The notes below the pieces were generated by a model. That model searched no databases and was not told the origin of the DNA. It was given only the letters and a program-made list of their open reading frames with translations. From the NCBI RefSeq assembly GCF_026239555.1, contig NZ_JAPIVP010000001.1, forward strand, positions 1-64,000: a stretch of 64,000 nt of DNA. Direction: 5' to 3'. This DNA comes from Pedobacter sp. PF22-3. GTDB taxonomy: Bacteria; Bacteroidota; Bacteroidia; Sphingobacteriales; Sphingobacteriaceae. Positions 36,124 through 45,845 of this stretch are shown here, in pieces (position 1 is the first letter of the stretch; the number at the start of each line of letters is the position of its first letter). Both the position numbers and the translations under genes were made by a program.

Positions 36124-36696
36124 CTAAACAATAATAATGTTAAAACTTAAAGCAATGCGCTCATTGGATGAAAGATTCTGACTTACCGAGTGCGGCACTT
36201 TGCTGTTAAACAAAATGAGACGCCGATCTTTCGGTGTATACCTTACCGTATTAAAATTTTCGGGCCTTGTACGGGATGATGCCCATAAATTATCTGATAG
36301 CTCTTCAAATGAAAGGTCACCACAGCCCGGGGCAGTTCTGATATAATAAACACCGCTGATGTAAGAGCCGTCGTGTGTGTGCATGCGTTCATAATTTCCG
36401 GGGGATGAAATACTAATCCATGAATCTGAGATGGCGTACTTATTGCCAGGCCGGGTTTCGAGGATATCCAAATACTGGCCGATCTCATTAATTAGTGCAC
36501 TGTGCAAAATACCGAATTCGCTGCGCGCAAAAATATCAGGGACAGATCCGTATGTGGTATACAAATTAGTACGGGTAGACAAAGGAACCTCCTGCTTCAG
36601 TAAATGAGCGGCTTCAACCAACCGCTCGTTCGCTTCATTACTAATGAGATCGTCCTTATAATAAAATGCTTTGGGAAAGAAATATTCTACAGGCAT
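36124..36696 (-). CDS. 2OG-Fe(II) oxygenase
   Basis: 190 residues, double-stranded beta-helix. The iron site is suggested by YERMHTHDGSYISGVYYIRT (HxH/HxD region near residue 93) and a late His in FNSKVPHSVSQ, with Arg in NERIALSFN for 2-oxoglutarate. It resembles the small putative 2OG oxygenases of phage and Bacteroidota (PF13759-like, from memory). It is the last gene of the minus-strand RHS operon, 90 bases after the giant RHS gene. It probably hydroxylates a product or protein of this locus. Confidence 0.7.
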   Translation of the reverse strand: MPVEYFFPKAFYYKDDLISNEANERLVEAAHLLKQEVPLSTRTNLYTTYGSVPDIFARSEFGILHSALINEIGQYLDILETRPGNKYAISDSWISISSPGNYERMHTHDGSYISGVYYIRTAPGCGDLSFEELSDNLWASSRTRPENFNTVRYTPKDRRLILFNSKVPHSVSQNLSSNERIALSFNIIIV

Positions 36697-36786
36697 ACTG
36701 TCCGATTAAATCATTGGTTCAAGGATGAAAGAAATAGTGTGTTTCATATATTAAATCATTTATAATACAGTTTTTTAATCATTTTA

Positions 36787-39700
36787 TCAATATTTGATCC
36801 GGTTCGAAACCTGCAATCCGCCTATTGATCCACTGAGTGCCGAGCTGAATACAACCTGACTAAGGCCAGCATCCCAGTTATTGCCGAGTGCCATATTCTT
36901 AACTGTATTGATGGAAGCTCCAATAGCCTCACTCTTAATAATACCCGTTCCAATCCCCTTGGCCAGAGCGCCCCATCCTGCAGCTACAGGTCCGTTGGTA
37001 GCCAACCCTGCAAGTGCTGCGCCCTTTTCGGTAACCCATGCACCAGCTTTTACAGCTGTTGCCACGCCAGGCTGGCCGAAAACTTCTAACAACCCTGCAG
37101 TAGCACGCGCCGTAGCCGTAAATTCTGTAAGTGCTACCTGAGCTGATTTGGCTGCAATACCTAAACCAGCTCCGAAACCTCCGCTTAATGCACCGGTAAG
37201 TGCACCAATGCCCATTTGGATACCGTATTCTTTCCAGCTGAAATCATCGAAGTGAAATGCAGAATAGGTAATCGAACTTACCCCAGCTCCGTAGAAGACA
37301 CCGGAAAGTGCTCCCAACCCAATAGCTGCTGGTGTACCTAATCCCCCAGTAACTACCTCAAGAACCGCAGCTACCACGTCAATAACAACACCGATCAGGA
37401 TTTCTACAGCACCAATAAATATCCCTCCAATAGCACTAAAGAAACTACCAATAGAGAACATACCGGTTGGATCAATAAACAACACCGGATTGTTGGATGC
37501 ATAAATATATGGACTAAAGTACTGGCGGCCTGGATCGGTTGCAATAAACCTTCCTATCGAAGCACTATAGAAACGGGCCCTGTAATTGTACAGCCCAATT
37601 TCCAAATCAAACTCCTGACCGGTGTACAAGTAAGGCAGAAATCCAGGGCTTGGTTCATTGATGTTTGACAAAGCACCAAATGTGAGGTATTCATAAGATG
37701 CAACCACATTTCCACTAAGATCAATAACCGCTCTTGCCGAGCCAAGATGATCACTTAGGATATGATACAGCGTTGCAGTGGAACCGTCGAGCTTTCGCAT
37801 AGCAATGAGACCACCAGGGCCATAAACATAGTTCACAGATGACCTCGTTTTTCCATCAGCATCAATAAAAACTTCTTGCAATGGCATTGCACTGGTACCC
37901 CGCACGTATAATTTTGTTCCTGCCGGCGAAACTCCTCCTGTAACGGTTTTTAGCAATCGTTCATTACGGCAACCATAAGTAAAATTCAACGTACTGCCAC
38001 TCTGAGTATTGTCTACAATGCTTACAGCTAACATAGAAGCAGGATCGTAAGTAAAACCCAAAGCAAATGGTTTGCTGATCTTTGAATCAGCCATGTTCAT
38101 GGAAATAGCATTCCCGTTTTGGTTGTAGGCAAACTGTGCGATTACCTGAGAATTATTAATATCACTAATGGTATTTACCTGTTGGTTGCCTTGATTATAG
38201 GTGTATGCACACGAGATGTTGCTTCCAGTAAAGTTCTGTATGTTACCATTTTTATCATAATTTACATCAGGTGCAGCTGATGTGCTTGCAGGTGTGTTTG
38301 TAGGCACCTTTGCGTTTTGTAGCTGCCCAATAGCGTCGTAGGCATACTGGTACTCGTTATTGGCCTGGCCACTCACCTGCGCGGCAGAAGAAGCAATGGT
38401 GCCGTCAAAATACCCAGCGTTGGCATAGCCCCCCGATGTATAAGTGAGCGTCTCCTCGAAAATACTTGAACCTTCCTGGTTCTGATTATTGATGTTCAAC
38501 AGCCAGTTTGGTGCATTAAAACCATAGGTCTGTTTAATAGTCGCGTTTGTAAGCACCAGCTGATTTTCCAATGGTGTACCCGCCGCATCATAGCTAAAGT
38601 TTCCGATCGTACTGGTTCCCGATTCGCCCTGCATCTGTGAAGACATTTTATCTGTAATTCCGATTATCTGGTTCAATGAATTCAATTGGTAAAAAACAGC
38701 ATATTCATAGGTTTCATTCGGGTATTGAATTTGAGTAATTGTGCCAACATCATTGTATTCATAATTAACAATTCGTTCGGTACCACCATCAAAAGCGTTT
38801 ACGGCAAGGGAGTCGGAAATAGTATTCCCAAAAATATCGTAAGCCAGGCTTTCTGTAACATCTGCAATTCCGGCGTTGCCATTATTGGCTTGCATAGCAG
38901 AAATTCTACCGATGGTATTTAAACCAACAACACCTCCATCATATATGTTTTTTTGTCTCCAGGTCGGATTATTCTGCGGCCAAAGCGGATCGGTATTGGC
39001 ATATTGTTGCAACTGCTGCTGGTTCCAGGCTCCTGCAATATAGCCAGTTTCAACGGGACGGGAGAGGAGATCGTATTTTACATAAACATAGTTTCCATCT
39101 GTTGCGCCCTGTTGGTCCTGTTTGAAACGGATATTCCCTGCCTGGTCGTATATAAAAATAGCAGGCGCATTCGTACCTTGCTTCAGCGTGAGCAGTTGAT
39201 TTAAATAATCAAAAGTCTGTAGTGTTACCCAATCATTTTGCACGGAATTGGCCGGTGGGTTAAAATAGTTTGGAGAGCGGACAATCGTCGGGTTGCCAGC
39301 GTCGTCAAAGCTAGTTTCATTTTTGATTTCAGTACCGGTAGCAGATACATTTTGGATCACTTGATCCAATAACGTGCTTACTTCATAAAAGACGTTGCCA
39401 TTGGGATTTGTTGTTGTTTTTTTAGCATAAATCATCGCTCCAGTCTGACCCGTTACTGCACTATAGCTGGTAACGGTACATTTGCCGCCATTTACCCTGA
39501 AATCTTCACCAGGTACACTTTCCTGAACTATGCGTGCAAGTGGAGATGTTTCAAATGTTTGCCTTGCAAATGGATAACCGTTATCAGTAGGATAAGCAGC
39601 ACTCACCAAGCCTGTCATGGTTCCAGCAGTCCAGTTCATGGCAGCAAAACCACTGCAGTAGCTAAACATCGGATTTTGCTGTGGAGAAATGTATGCTTGC

Positions 39701-42700
39701 TTAGTCCTTATAGCAATTCTGCCTAAATTATCGGATATTAACTGACCGACCACCATTTGTGAGCCAGCATATTGCTGCGCCTGGATATTCATCCCATTTG
39801 CATCGTCGAATGAGATAGCAGCCATTGGCATTACCGCTGTAGCGATTTGTGAAATGGCTACCTTGTTGCCGAAGAAAATAGTGGGCACACCAGCAAAATG
39901 AGCATCTGCCGTATAGCTGAAGATCATTTTTCCATCTGCCCAGAAAACAGCGGTTGATTGGCCTACAAGCAAGGTCCACTGTTTATTCATGGTATATACT
40001 GCGATGTTAGTACCATCTAATTTAAGCGCATAACGATAAGCATTATCTGGACTGGTAATTGTCCAGCCTTTGCCTGTAGCAGCACCTGTGCTGATCGTAG
40101 ATGTTTTAGGAAGCAGGAAGCCGGCCTTATTAAATTCATTGCAAAGACCATCAGACAAGACACCTGTATCAAGCTGGTTTTCAAAAGGATTCTGCGCAAG
40201 ATTAAACGCACGTGTATCTACCGGAGGGAGCAAATTTACGCCGGCTGAATCCAGCAACTGCCAGGAAGTTAATTGCGGATTCCATTGAACGGTGAGTGCC
40301 AATCCCAGACTGATCCCCAATGGCGTAACAGGCGTTTCGAGCAGATTGAATTCAACATCCAGCGAAAAGTCTGATTGCATATCATCGTTGGAATGCGTGA
40401 GCGAACCTGCTGTGCCTGCTGACTGCTGCGTAAGAACAGTACCAGCGACATCCCAATTGCCGCTTTCTTGCTGCCATACAGATGACCATTCCGAACCACG
40501 GGTAAATTCAATGAGATCACCACCATCAGCCCCGGTAATAGTAACCGAAGAATTGGGATCAGCCGCAACAAACACCCCTAAATTTCCGCTACGGGACAGG
40601 TAACCATTTTGAATTTTTGATGTTCTGTCTGCCGCATTGGTAGATAAAATTTCCTGCTGAAAACTATCCAATACCTTACGTTTTGTTTCGCCATTGGCGC
40701 CAATTACGGCCGTAGGTTCTTCTAACGTATTTTTATAACCATAAGCCTCAATAATACAAGCCAATGGTGTAAATCGCAGATTATCTACAAGGACATTGCA
40801 GGATGTATTCTCATTTTCGCAAGTAATGGCAATCTGTGCATTACCTTGAGGGTTAGGAAGATCAATTAATTGGGATACGTACATCCACTGGCCAACGGTA
40901 TCCGGGAAGTTTAGCACGTACGACGTGCCTCCAGAAACAGATATTTTCCATGAAGCATTACCCACGTTATTGTTAAATACCGAAGGCTTTTTTACCCAAG
41001 CAGAAAATATATATTGCTGATCCTGACGGATGGGGGTAAATAAGCCTTGCACGCCAGCCGTACCAGTACTGCCTGCTGCAATGTTTAGGCTGTTGGTACC
41101 AGTATGCGCATCTACTACTGTATTCTGAGTATTTGGAATAATTGTACTTCCAGACCCCATCACCCAACCGATTGGCGTTTCATAAGTTTCAAAGCCATAG
41201 TAACTCACCTCATTTCCCGACAAACTGCCATTTGGAAATTTAGCAACTAGTGACTGTTGGTTTTTATCGTAAATGAAAGAGGAGATAAGCTGATTACCAT
41301 CTACCTGCTCCGTGATGAGGTTACCTGTACCCGATCTGGAAATGATTTTGGTCTTCAATTGCCATTCATCTGTAGGGGTATCCGAAGGAAATTGTGGTGC
41401 TACAGTGCCTGGCTTTGTCCAGTCAAAAATCTGATAAGCGGCCAGTTTGCACGAACCGCTACTATTACAATCGGTGTTTACCGTACTATCTGCCCAGTTG
41501 CGAAAAGTAGTGGCCTGACTCTTGACATAATTCCTTGAACTATTATCTGCCGGTGCTACGCTCTGGGTTGTCATGGCCACCGTAGAGAATATGTGCAGCT
41601 TGTTGAACGAAGTAGCATATGCCGGAACCTGGTAAGCGTATAAGGTTTCTGTGCGCATATTTTTTTGAACCCCATCAGCATCATAATAAGATTTCTCTTG
41701 TGCTAGTAATACACCAGTAGTCTTGTCATAAGTGCCTGTAGACCATTGAACAATGCCATCTTTCATGTTGGCCGTTTTTTCGCAACGTGCATATCCGCCT
41801 AAAAGGTATTTGCCTGTCACGTCTTTAGAATAAACCGTCCAGTAATTTAGCTGCGACGATACGAGGCTACCATCGTTAGCAAAATCCTTTTGGCCAAGCT
41901 GAATGCCGTTAAGGATGTTCTGGAAATTCTGGAGTCCACCTGAGGGGTAAAGTGTTGATTGCTGGGCAAGTCCGTTAGAATAATAAAACTGACTACTTCC
42001 TTCTGGTGTGGATGTTGGCAAAGCAGCGCTCTCTTTAACACCGGGAACCACCATCACCAACGGATACTGTGCCACCCCCATCAAGGCATTGTAAACAATT
42101 TGCGACTCGGGAGAGTTGGCATAATAGTAGGATTGCGTAAAACGCTGCTTGGCATCATATTGATCCTCAATTACAAGATATGCCACGGGGGTATCTGTTG
42201 CCGACTGATTGAAATTAACTTCATCGAGGTTCCATAAATCCATTGTTGGGCTGGCATCAAATGAGGCTGCAGATGAAGGGTAGGTAACCAGGAAGCGGCC
42301 AGCAACCAGCATCGTTCCGGCCGTACCATTGGGTACGAATGATTTAACATTATTTAGTTTCTGCGGTACTTGCGCGGTTCCGTTTTTTAAAGCTGCTACG
42401 TAGGATGACGCTGTATTGTCACTAGCATCCTGGTAGCTGATAAACCTCGGCCCCCGGTTTTGGAGACTCTGTGGATCATTGAAACTACCGAGTTGAGTTG
42501 ATAATGACCTCCATGTGCCGTCTGTGCCCCTAAAATAGATGGTTTTTCCAACCGTCATATAATTACCCGAAATACTCGGGTTATTTCCGGATGGAACATT
42601 TGACAATATAGACCAGTTACCGGCATTCGGATTAAATGCCGCCCATTGATTGGGCGCGGAACCACTAGCTGGAGAAAGAATGGATATATCCTCACCAGTA

Positions 42701-44913
42701 GCCATGTTCAGCCCAATTGTTGCGCCGGGAGACGAAAAGCTTTTCTGATTCCACACAGAGCCGTAATGCTGATCACCGCCGGCATTGCGCAATAGCGCCA
42801 GGTTGTTATTTACAGTAGATCCAACGATTGATGTCTGGAATATTTGATAAAGTGAATTTCCACTTACAATAGGGGAAGATAAATCAACAGAGCCAGGAGA
42901 TGATGGGTTCAGTACGGAGAAATTTTCATCCCAATTAAATAATCTCAGGCTGTAATTAATAGCAGTACTCGTCGTGCTTGTTGCAAATGTAAGTACCAAT
43001 GAACTTGCTGTAGGGCTGATAGCGAGATAGGCCATATTGGTTGGCTGATCTACCACCACATCAATATTGCTTAAAGTCCATTGGCTGCCATTTTTCCATG
43101 TGCCATCTAAAGCACGGTAAAACAGATAATTTTTGAGCTGACGTGAACTTTGGAGATAACAGGACACGGCATAAAAATTCTGCGCTGCAGTAATTGAAGC
43201 CAGTACGCAATCTGAAGAATTGGGCAGCAGGGGAGATCCGTTTCCATTCCACATGCCATCCTGCCAGTTATACGAAAATCCCTGTACACGGTTAGTGGTA
43301 TAATCGGTATTATAGGCCATTACAAAACTATCACCGGCAACAAAAACAGACTCAGCTTTAGAATTGGCCTTTACGGTAAGTATGAAGGGCTGATTATTAT
43401 ACATGACCCAGTTTCCAAATTTTAAATCCTGTCCTGCATCATCGTTGCGGAATAGGTACAATTCGTCGTTACCGGTGGAGCTGTTGCGGAGAGAAAGCGC
43501 AAAGAAATTTTCTGTAGTTTGTACCATCAGGCTACCGGTGGCTACGGTCTTACTGATGTTTACAGTTTGGCTTACCCACTGCCCATTCCAAGATTGCATC
43601 CTTAACTGTACCTGGTTGTTGCTCTGGTAGGTGAATACGACGTAATTAGATCCAAACCAAACGCGCGGAATACTGCCAGTAACAGGATTTTGTAGCTGTA
43701 CTTTTTTAGATGAATTAGCTGATGTTATGGTCTGCGTTTTATATTCAAAGGACGCCTTGCCTCCTTCAGGATATACAATAGCGCTTAGGGCACCAGGATT
43801 GATACTGGATGAATTTGTAGGAAAATATTCAAAATTCATCGCTGGAAGCGTTTCGCCCAGGTTGGCGTATTGAAACACTGACTGAAGGCACCGCTTGTAC
43901 ATCAATGAATAGTTGCCGTCAGAAGATGCAGCATTATTCATGAATTCGTAAGTGAACTTCATGCCTGAAAGCGGATTACCATCTGCATCCGCCACGTCAA
44001 CAGCATCTAAGAAATAGGTTTCATATCTGTCCTGGTAAGCATTGGGAGAGGGGGGCGCTATCTGGGTATGCAGTGGCTGGTATTCAACAATCGGCGTACC
44101 GTCACTGTCACTACCAGGATTAAGCATACCAAATTTATTTCCATAATTCAAAGTAATCACACGTCCGTAGCTGTCAGTTACTTTGCCAAGGTAAGAAGCC
44201 TGAGTATATGCCAGCCCGGAGGAGATTAATTTCTGCAAGACACTGATATATTGATAATGAATCGAGTTGCCCATTGGCGTAACAATGGAAACGAGATTCC
44301 ATGCAGTAGGGTAAAGCACCTGTGTTGCGCCCACATTGCTGGAGCCAATCCAGTTTCCCCAGCTAATACCCCATTGGGTGCCATTTGAAGCCGTATTATT
44401 TCCAGCACCATAAGTATATGTAAAACCATCTTCTTTTATGATGATCCAAATCTTTAGTGCAGGGTTATACTGTACAGACCAAAACTGGAAATTCCGCAAT
44501 TGAAATATCCAGTTTCCATTAGACGTTTCCCCCGTTTTTACCATTGGATTGGCACTTCCACCAGAGACCAGATAATACTTATCAGAGGTCACAGATGCAC
44601 TTCCTCCTTTGTCTACCGTAATCATTTCAATAGGCATTTGCCAGCCTAAACCCAGAATTCCGGTAGGGGCCTCTGTATTCCAGGTATTTAAATTGTTTTT
44701 TACATTACTGGAATAAAGAACAGATAATTTTACATCAAGGCCTTCCAGCCCAGGTAAAGTCATCAGATCCAATGGCATAGATACACAGCCTCGAAATTTG
44801 TTGACACTACTCTTAATGTTTCCTATTGCCGTTTTATCAAACTCAAAAGAGTGTAAAGCCGGCACTTCAGATTGAGCAGCACTGCTGCCATTATTTGATG
44901 GTTTAGTAGACAT
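36787..44913 (-). CDS. Giant SpvB/RHS-repeat protein (TcB/TcC-like), 2708 residues
   Basis: No signal peptide. Residues about 20-330 resemble the SpvB-like start of Tc-toxin B subunits (FRGCVSMPLDLMTLPGLEGL, TGILGLGWQMPIEMI). Then comes a long propeller-like region (about 400-900) and a jelly-roll insertion (about 1250-1380, GFETYETPIGW, SAWVKKPSVF, VDNLRF). A concanavalin-like stretch follows, then dense RHS repeats (YDQAGNIRFKQDQ, YDIFGNTISD, YNQGNQQV). The core ends HLGSARAV, ARFYSASIGRFIATDPG, NNPVLFIDPTGM near residue 2486. The last 222 residues are Gly/Ala-rich and hydrophobic with no recognised toxin motif. It is the fourth gene of the operon. Probably a large cocoon; its cargo is unknown. 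Confidence 0.85.
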   Translation of the reverse strand: MSTKPSNNGSSAAQSEVPALHSFEFDKTAIGNIKSSVNKFRGCVSMPLDLMTLPGLEGLDVKLSVLYSSNVKNNLNTWNTEAPTGILGLGWQMPIEMITVDKGGSASVTSDKYYLVSGGSANPMVKTGETSNGNWIFQLRNFQFWSVQYNPALKIWIIIKEDGFTYTYGAGNNTASNGTQWGISWGNWIGSSNVGATQVLYPTAWNLVSIVTPMGNSIHYQYISVLQKLISSGLAYTQASYLGKVTDSYGRVITLNYGNKFGMLNPGSDSDGTPIVEYQPLHTQIAPPSPNAYQDRYETYFLDAVDVADADGNPLSGMKFTYEFMNNAASSDGNYSLMYKRCLQSVFQYANLGETLPAMNFEYFPTNSSSINPGALSAIVYPEGGKASFEYKTQTITSANSSKKVQLQNPVTGSIPRVWFGSNYVVFTYQSNNQVQLRMQSWNGQWVSQTVNISKTVATGSLMVQTTENFFALSLRNSSTGNDELYLFRNDDAGQDLKFGNWVMYNNQPFILTVKANSKAESVFVAGDSFVMAYNTDYTTNRVQGFSYNWQDGMWNGNGSPLLPNSSDCVLASITAAQNFYAVSCYLQSSRQLKNYLFYRALDGTWKNGSQWTLSNIDVVVDQPTNMAYLAISPTASSLVLTFATSTTSTAINYSLRLFNWDENFSVLNPSSPGSVDLSSPIVSGNSLYQIFQTSIVGSTVNNNLALLRNAGGDQHYGSVWNQKSFSSPGATIGLNMATGEDISILSPASGSAPNQWAAFNPNAGNWSILSNVPSGNNPSISGNYMTVGKTIYFRGTDGTWRSLSTQLGSFNDPQSLQNRGPRFISYQDASDNTASSYVAALKNGTAQVPQKLNNVKSFVPNGTAGTMLVAGRFLVTYPSSAASFDASPTMDLWNLDEVNFNQSATDTPVAYLVIEDQYDAKQRFTQSYYYANSPESQIVYNALMGVAQYPLVMVVPGVKESAALPTSTPEGSSQFYYSNGLAQQSTLYPSGGLQNFQNILNGIQLGQKDFANDGSLVSSQLNYWTVYSKDVTGKYLLGGYARCEKTANMKDGIVQWSTGTYDKTTGVLLAQEKSYYDADGVQKNMRTETLYAYQVPAYATSFNKLHIFSTVAMTTQSVAPADNSSRNYVKSQATTFRNWADSTVNTDCNSSGSCKLAAYQIFDWTKPGTVAPQFPSDTPTDEWQLKTKIISRSGTGNLITEQVDGNQLISSFIYDKNQQSLVAKFPNGSLSGNEVSYYGFETYETPIGWVMGSGSTIIPNTQNTVVDAHTGTNSLNIAAGSTGTAGVQGLFTPIRQDQQYIFSAWVKKPSVFNNNVGNASWKISVSGGTSYVLNFPDTVGQWMYVSQLIDLPNPQGNAQIAITCENENTSCNVLVDNLRFTPLACIIEAYGYKNTLEEPTAVIGANGETKRKVLDSFQQEILSTNAADRTSKIQNGYLSRSGNLGVFVAADPNSSVTITGADGGDLIEFTRGSEWSSVWQQESGNWDVAGTVLTQQSAGTAGSLTHSNDDMQSDFSLDVEFNLLETPVTPLGISLGLALTVQWNPQLTSWQLLDSAGVNLLPPVDTRAFNLAQNPFENQLDTGVLSDGLCNEFNKAGFLLPKTSTISTGAATGKGWTITSPDNAYRYALKLDGTNIAVYTMNKQWTLLVGQSTAVFWADGKMIFSYTADAHFAGVPTIFFGNKVAISQIATAVMPMAAISFDDANGMNIQAQQYAGSQMVVGQLISDNLGRIAIRTKQAYISPQQNPMFSYCSGFAAMNWTAGTMTGLVSAAYPTDNGYPFARQTFETSPLARIVQESVPGEDFRVNGGKCTVTSYSAVTGQTGAMIYAKKTTTNPNGNVFYEVSTLLDQVIQNVSATGTEIKNETSFDDAGNPTIVRSPNYFNPPANSVQNDWVTLQTFDYLNQLLTLKQGTNAPAIFIYDQAGNIRFKQDQQGATDGNYVYVKYDLLSRPVETGYIAGAWNQQQLQQYANTDPLWPQNNPTWRQKNIYDGGVVGLNTIGRISAMQANNGNAGIADVTESLAYDIFGNTISDSLAVNAFDGGTERIVNYEYNDVGTITQIQYPNETYEYAVFYQLNSLNQIIGITDKMSSQMQGESGTSTIGNFSYDAAGTPLENQLVLTNATIKQTYGFNAPNWLLNINNQNQEGSSIFEETLTYTSGGYANAGYFDGTIASSAAQVSGQANNEYQYAYDAIGQLQNAKVPTNTPASTSAAPDVNYDKNGNIQNFTGSNISCAYTYNQGNQQVNTISDINNSQVIAQFAYNQNGNAISMNMADSKISKPFALGFTYDPASMLAVSIVDNTQSGSTLNFTYGCRNERLLKTVTGGVSPAGTKLYVRGTSAMPLQEVFIDADGKTRSSVNYVYGPGGLIAMRKLDGSTATLYHILSDHLGSARAVIDLSGNVVASYEYLTFGALSNINEPSPGFLPYLYTGQEFDLEIGLYNYRARFYSASIGRFIATDPGRQYFSPYIYASNNPVLFIDPTGMFSIGSFFSAIGGIFIGAVEILIGVVIDVVAAVLEVVTGGLGTPAAIGLGALSGVFYGAGVSSITYSAFHFDDFSWKEYGIQMGIGALTGALSGGFGAGLGIAAKSAQVALTEFTATARATAGLLEVFGQPGVATAVKAGAWVTEKGAALAGLATNGPVAAGWGALAKGIGTGIIKSEAIGASINTVKNMALGNNWDAGLSQVVFSSALSGSIGGLQVSNRIKY

Positions 44914-44994
44914 AACAGGATGGATTTTAATTGAGAACTTTTAGTGATTGAAGTTGGAGATGCGTTATTTGGCTAAAAAATGTAGACTTATTAT

Positions 44995-45819
44995 TTAATT
45001 CAAAACAGTAAACTGTTTCTCTATTTTTTCTATGGAAAGTTGTTCTATTTGTTGTGGAAGGGTTTTAAAACAGGTTCCTTCTTTGGGAAGAGTTGTCATT
45101 GTATGCCTCAGGTAGAAGTCGTCAGGAACATGGAATACACTTGTTTTAGCGGGGTCTGCCTCTTCATCTACATGGCAGCAAAGCAGCGGTAAATGGGCTG
45201 GTATAGCCACACCTGCAGCAACGGGTCTTATAGCCGTGCTTAAATTGGGTGGTGAACCATGAATTACTTTTGTATTCATGAATAACACTTGTCCAGCCTT
45301 CATTGGTATATAATGCATATGCCTGGCTTCAATAGTTTCTACCAATTCTGGATAAGGTAGCATAATAGGTGAACGGTAAAGATTTTTTAAGCGATGGCTT
45401 CCAGGCAAAACGCCAAGGCAACCATTGGTTTCATCTACGTCAACGAGCGGGCACCATATACTAAGCCCAATGTGGTTTTCTTCTTCTACAAAAGTCGGAT
45501 CCTGATGTAGCGGAAACTTACCATATTCCGAATCTGCCCGCTTGGCCACGAAGCTTCCTAAAACAAATTTATATTCATTTAATACAGGAAGCAGGCGCCG
45601 TTCAAAAACGGGCAAGATGTTTTGATGGATGAAACGTCGCATTTCAATATCCTGAAGTACCACTGAAGCCACAATATCAAACGTATGTTGCACTTCAACA
45701 GCTTTAAAAACCGACTTTAAGTCAACTAGATCTTTTGCGGTAAGAAGGTTCATAACCAGATATCCCTGCTCCTGGAAAATTGCATCATATTGCTGGTCAA
45801 TAAATACGTTTTGTGCCAT
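44995..45819 (-). CDS. Phytanoyl-CoA-dioxygenase-family (PhyH) 2OG-Fe(II) enzyme
   Basis: 274 residues. The 2-His-1-Asp iron site is visible: FPLHQDPTFVEEEN (HxD), WCPLVDVDETNGCLGVLPGS, then a distal His in NTKVIHGSPPN and Arg in AIRPVAAGVA for 2-oxoglutarate. PhyH enzymes hydroxylate or halogenate small molecules and carrier-bound substrates. It sits between the terpene-cyclase-like gene (26 bases upstream) and the giant RHS gene (81 bases downstream) in one operon. It is the second iron oxygenase in the cluster. Confidence 0.85.
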   Translation of the reverse strand: MAQNVFIDQQYDAIFQEQGYLVMNLLTAKDLVDLKSVFKAVEVQHTFDIVASVVLQDIEMRRFIHQNILPVFERRLLPVLNEYKFVLGSFVAKRADSEYGKFPLHQDPTFVEEENHIGLSIWCPLVDVDETNGCLGVLPGSHRLKNLYRSPIMLPYPELVETIEARHMHYIPMKAGQVLFMNTKVIHGSPPNLSTAIRPVAAGVAIPAHLPLLCCHVDEEADPAKTSVFHVPDDFYLRHTMTTLPKEGTCFKTLPQQIEQLSIEKIEKQFTVLN

Positions 45820-45845
45820 AGTTTATTGGATTAAAAAAATGAAAA

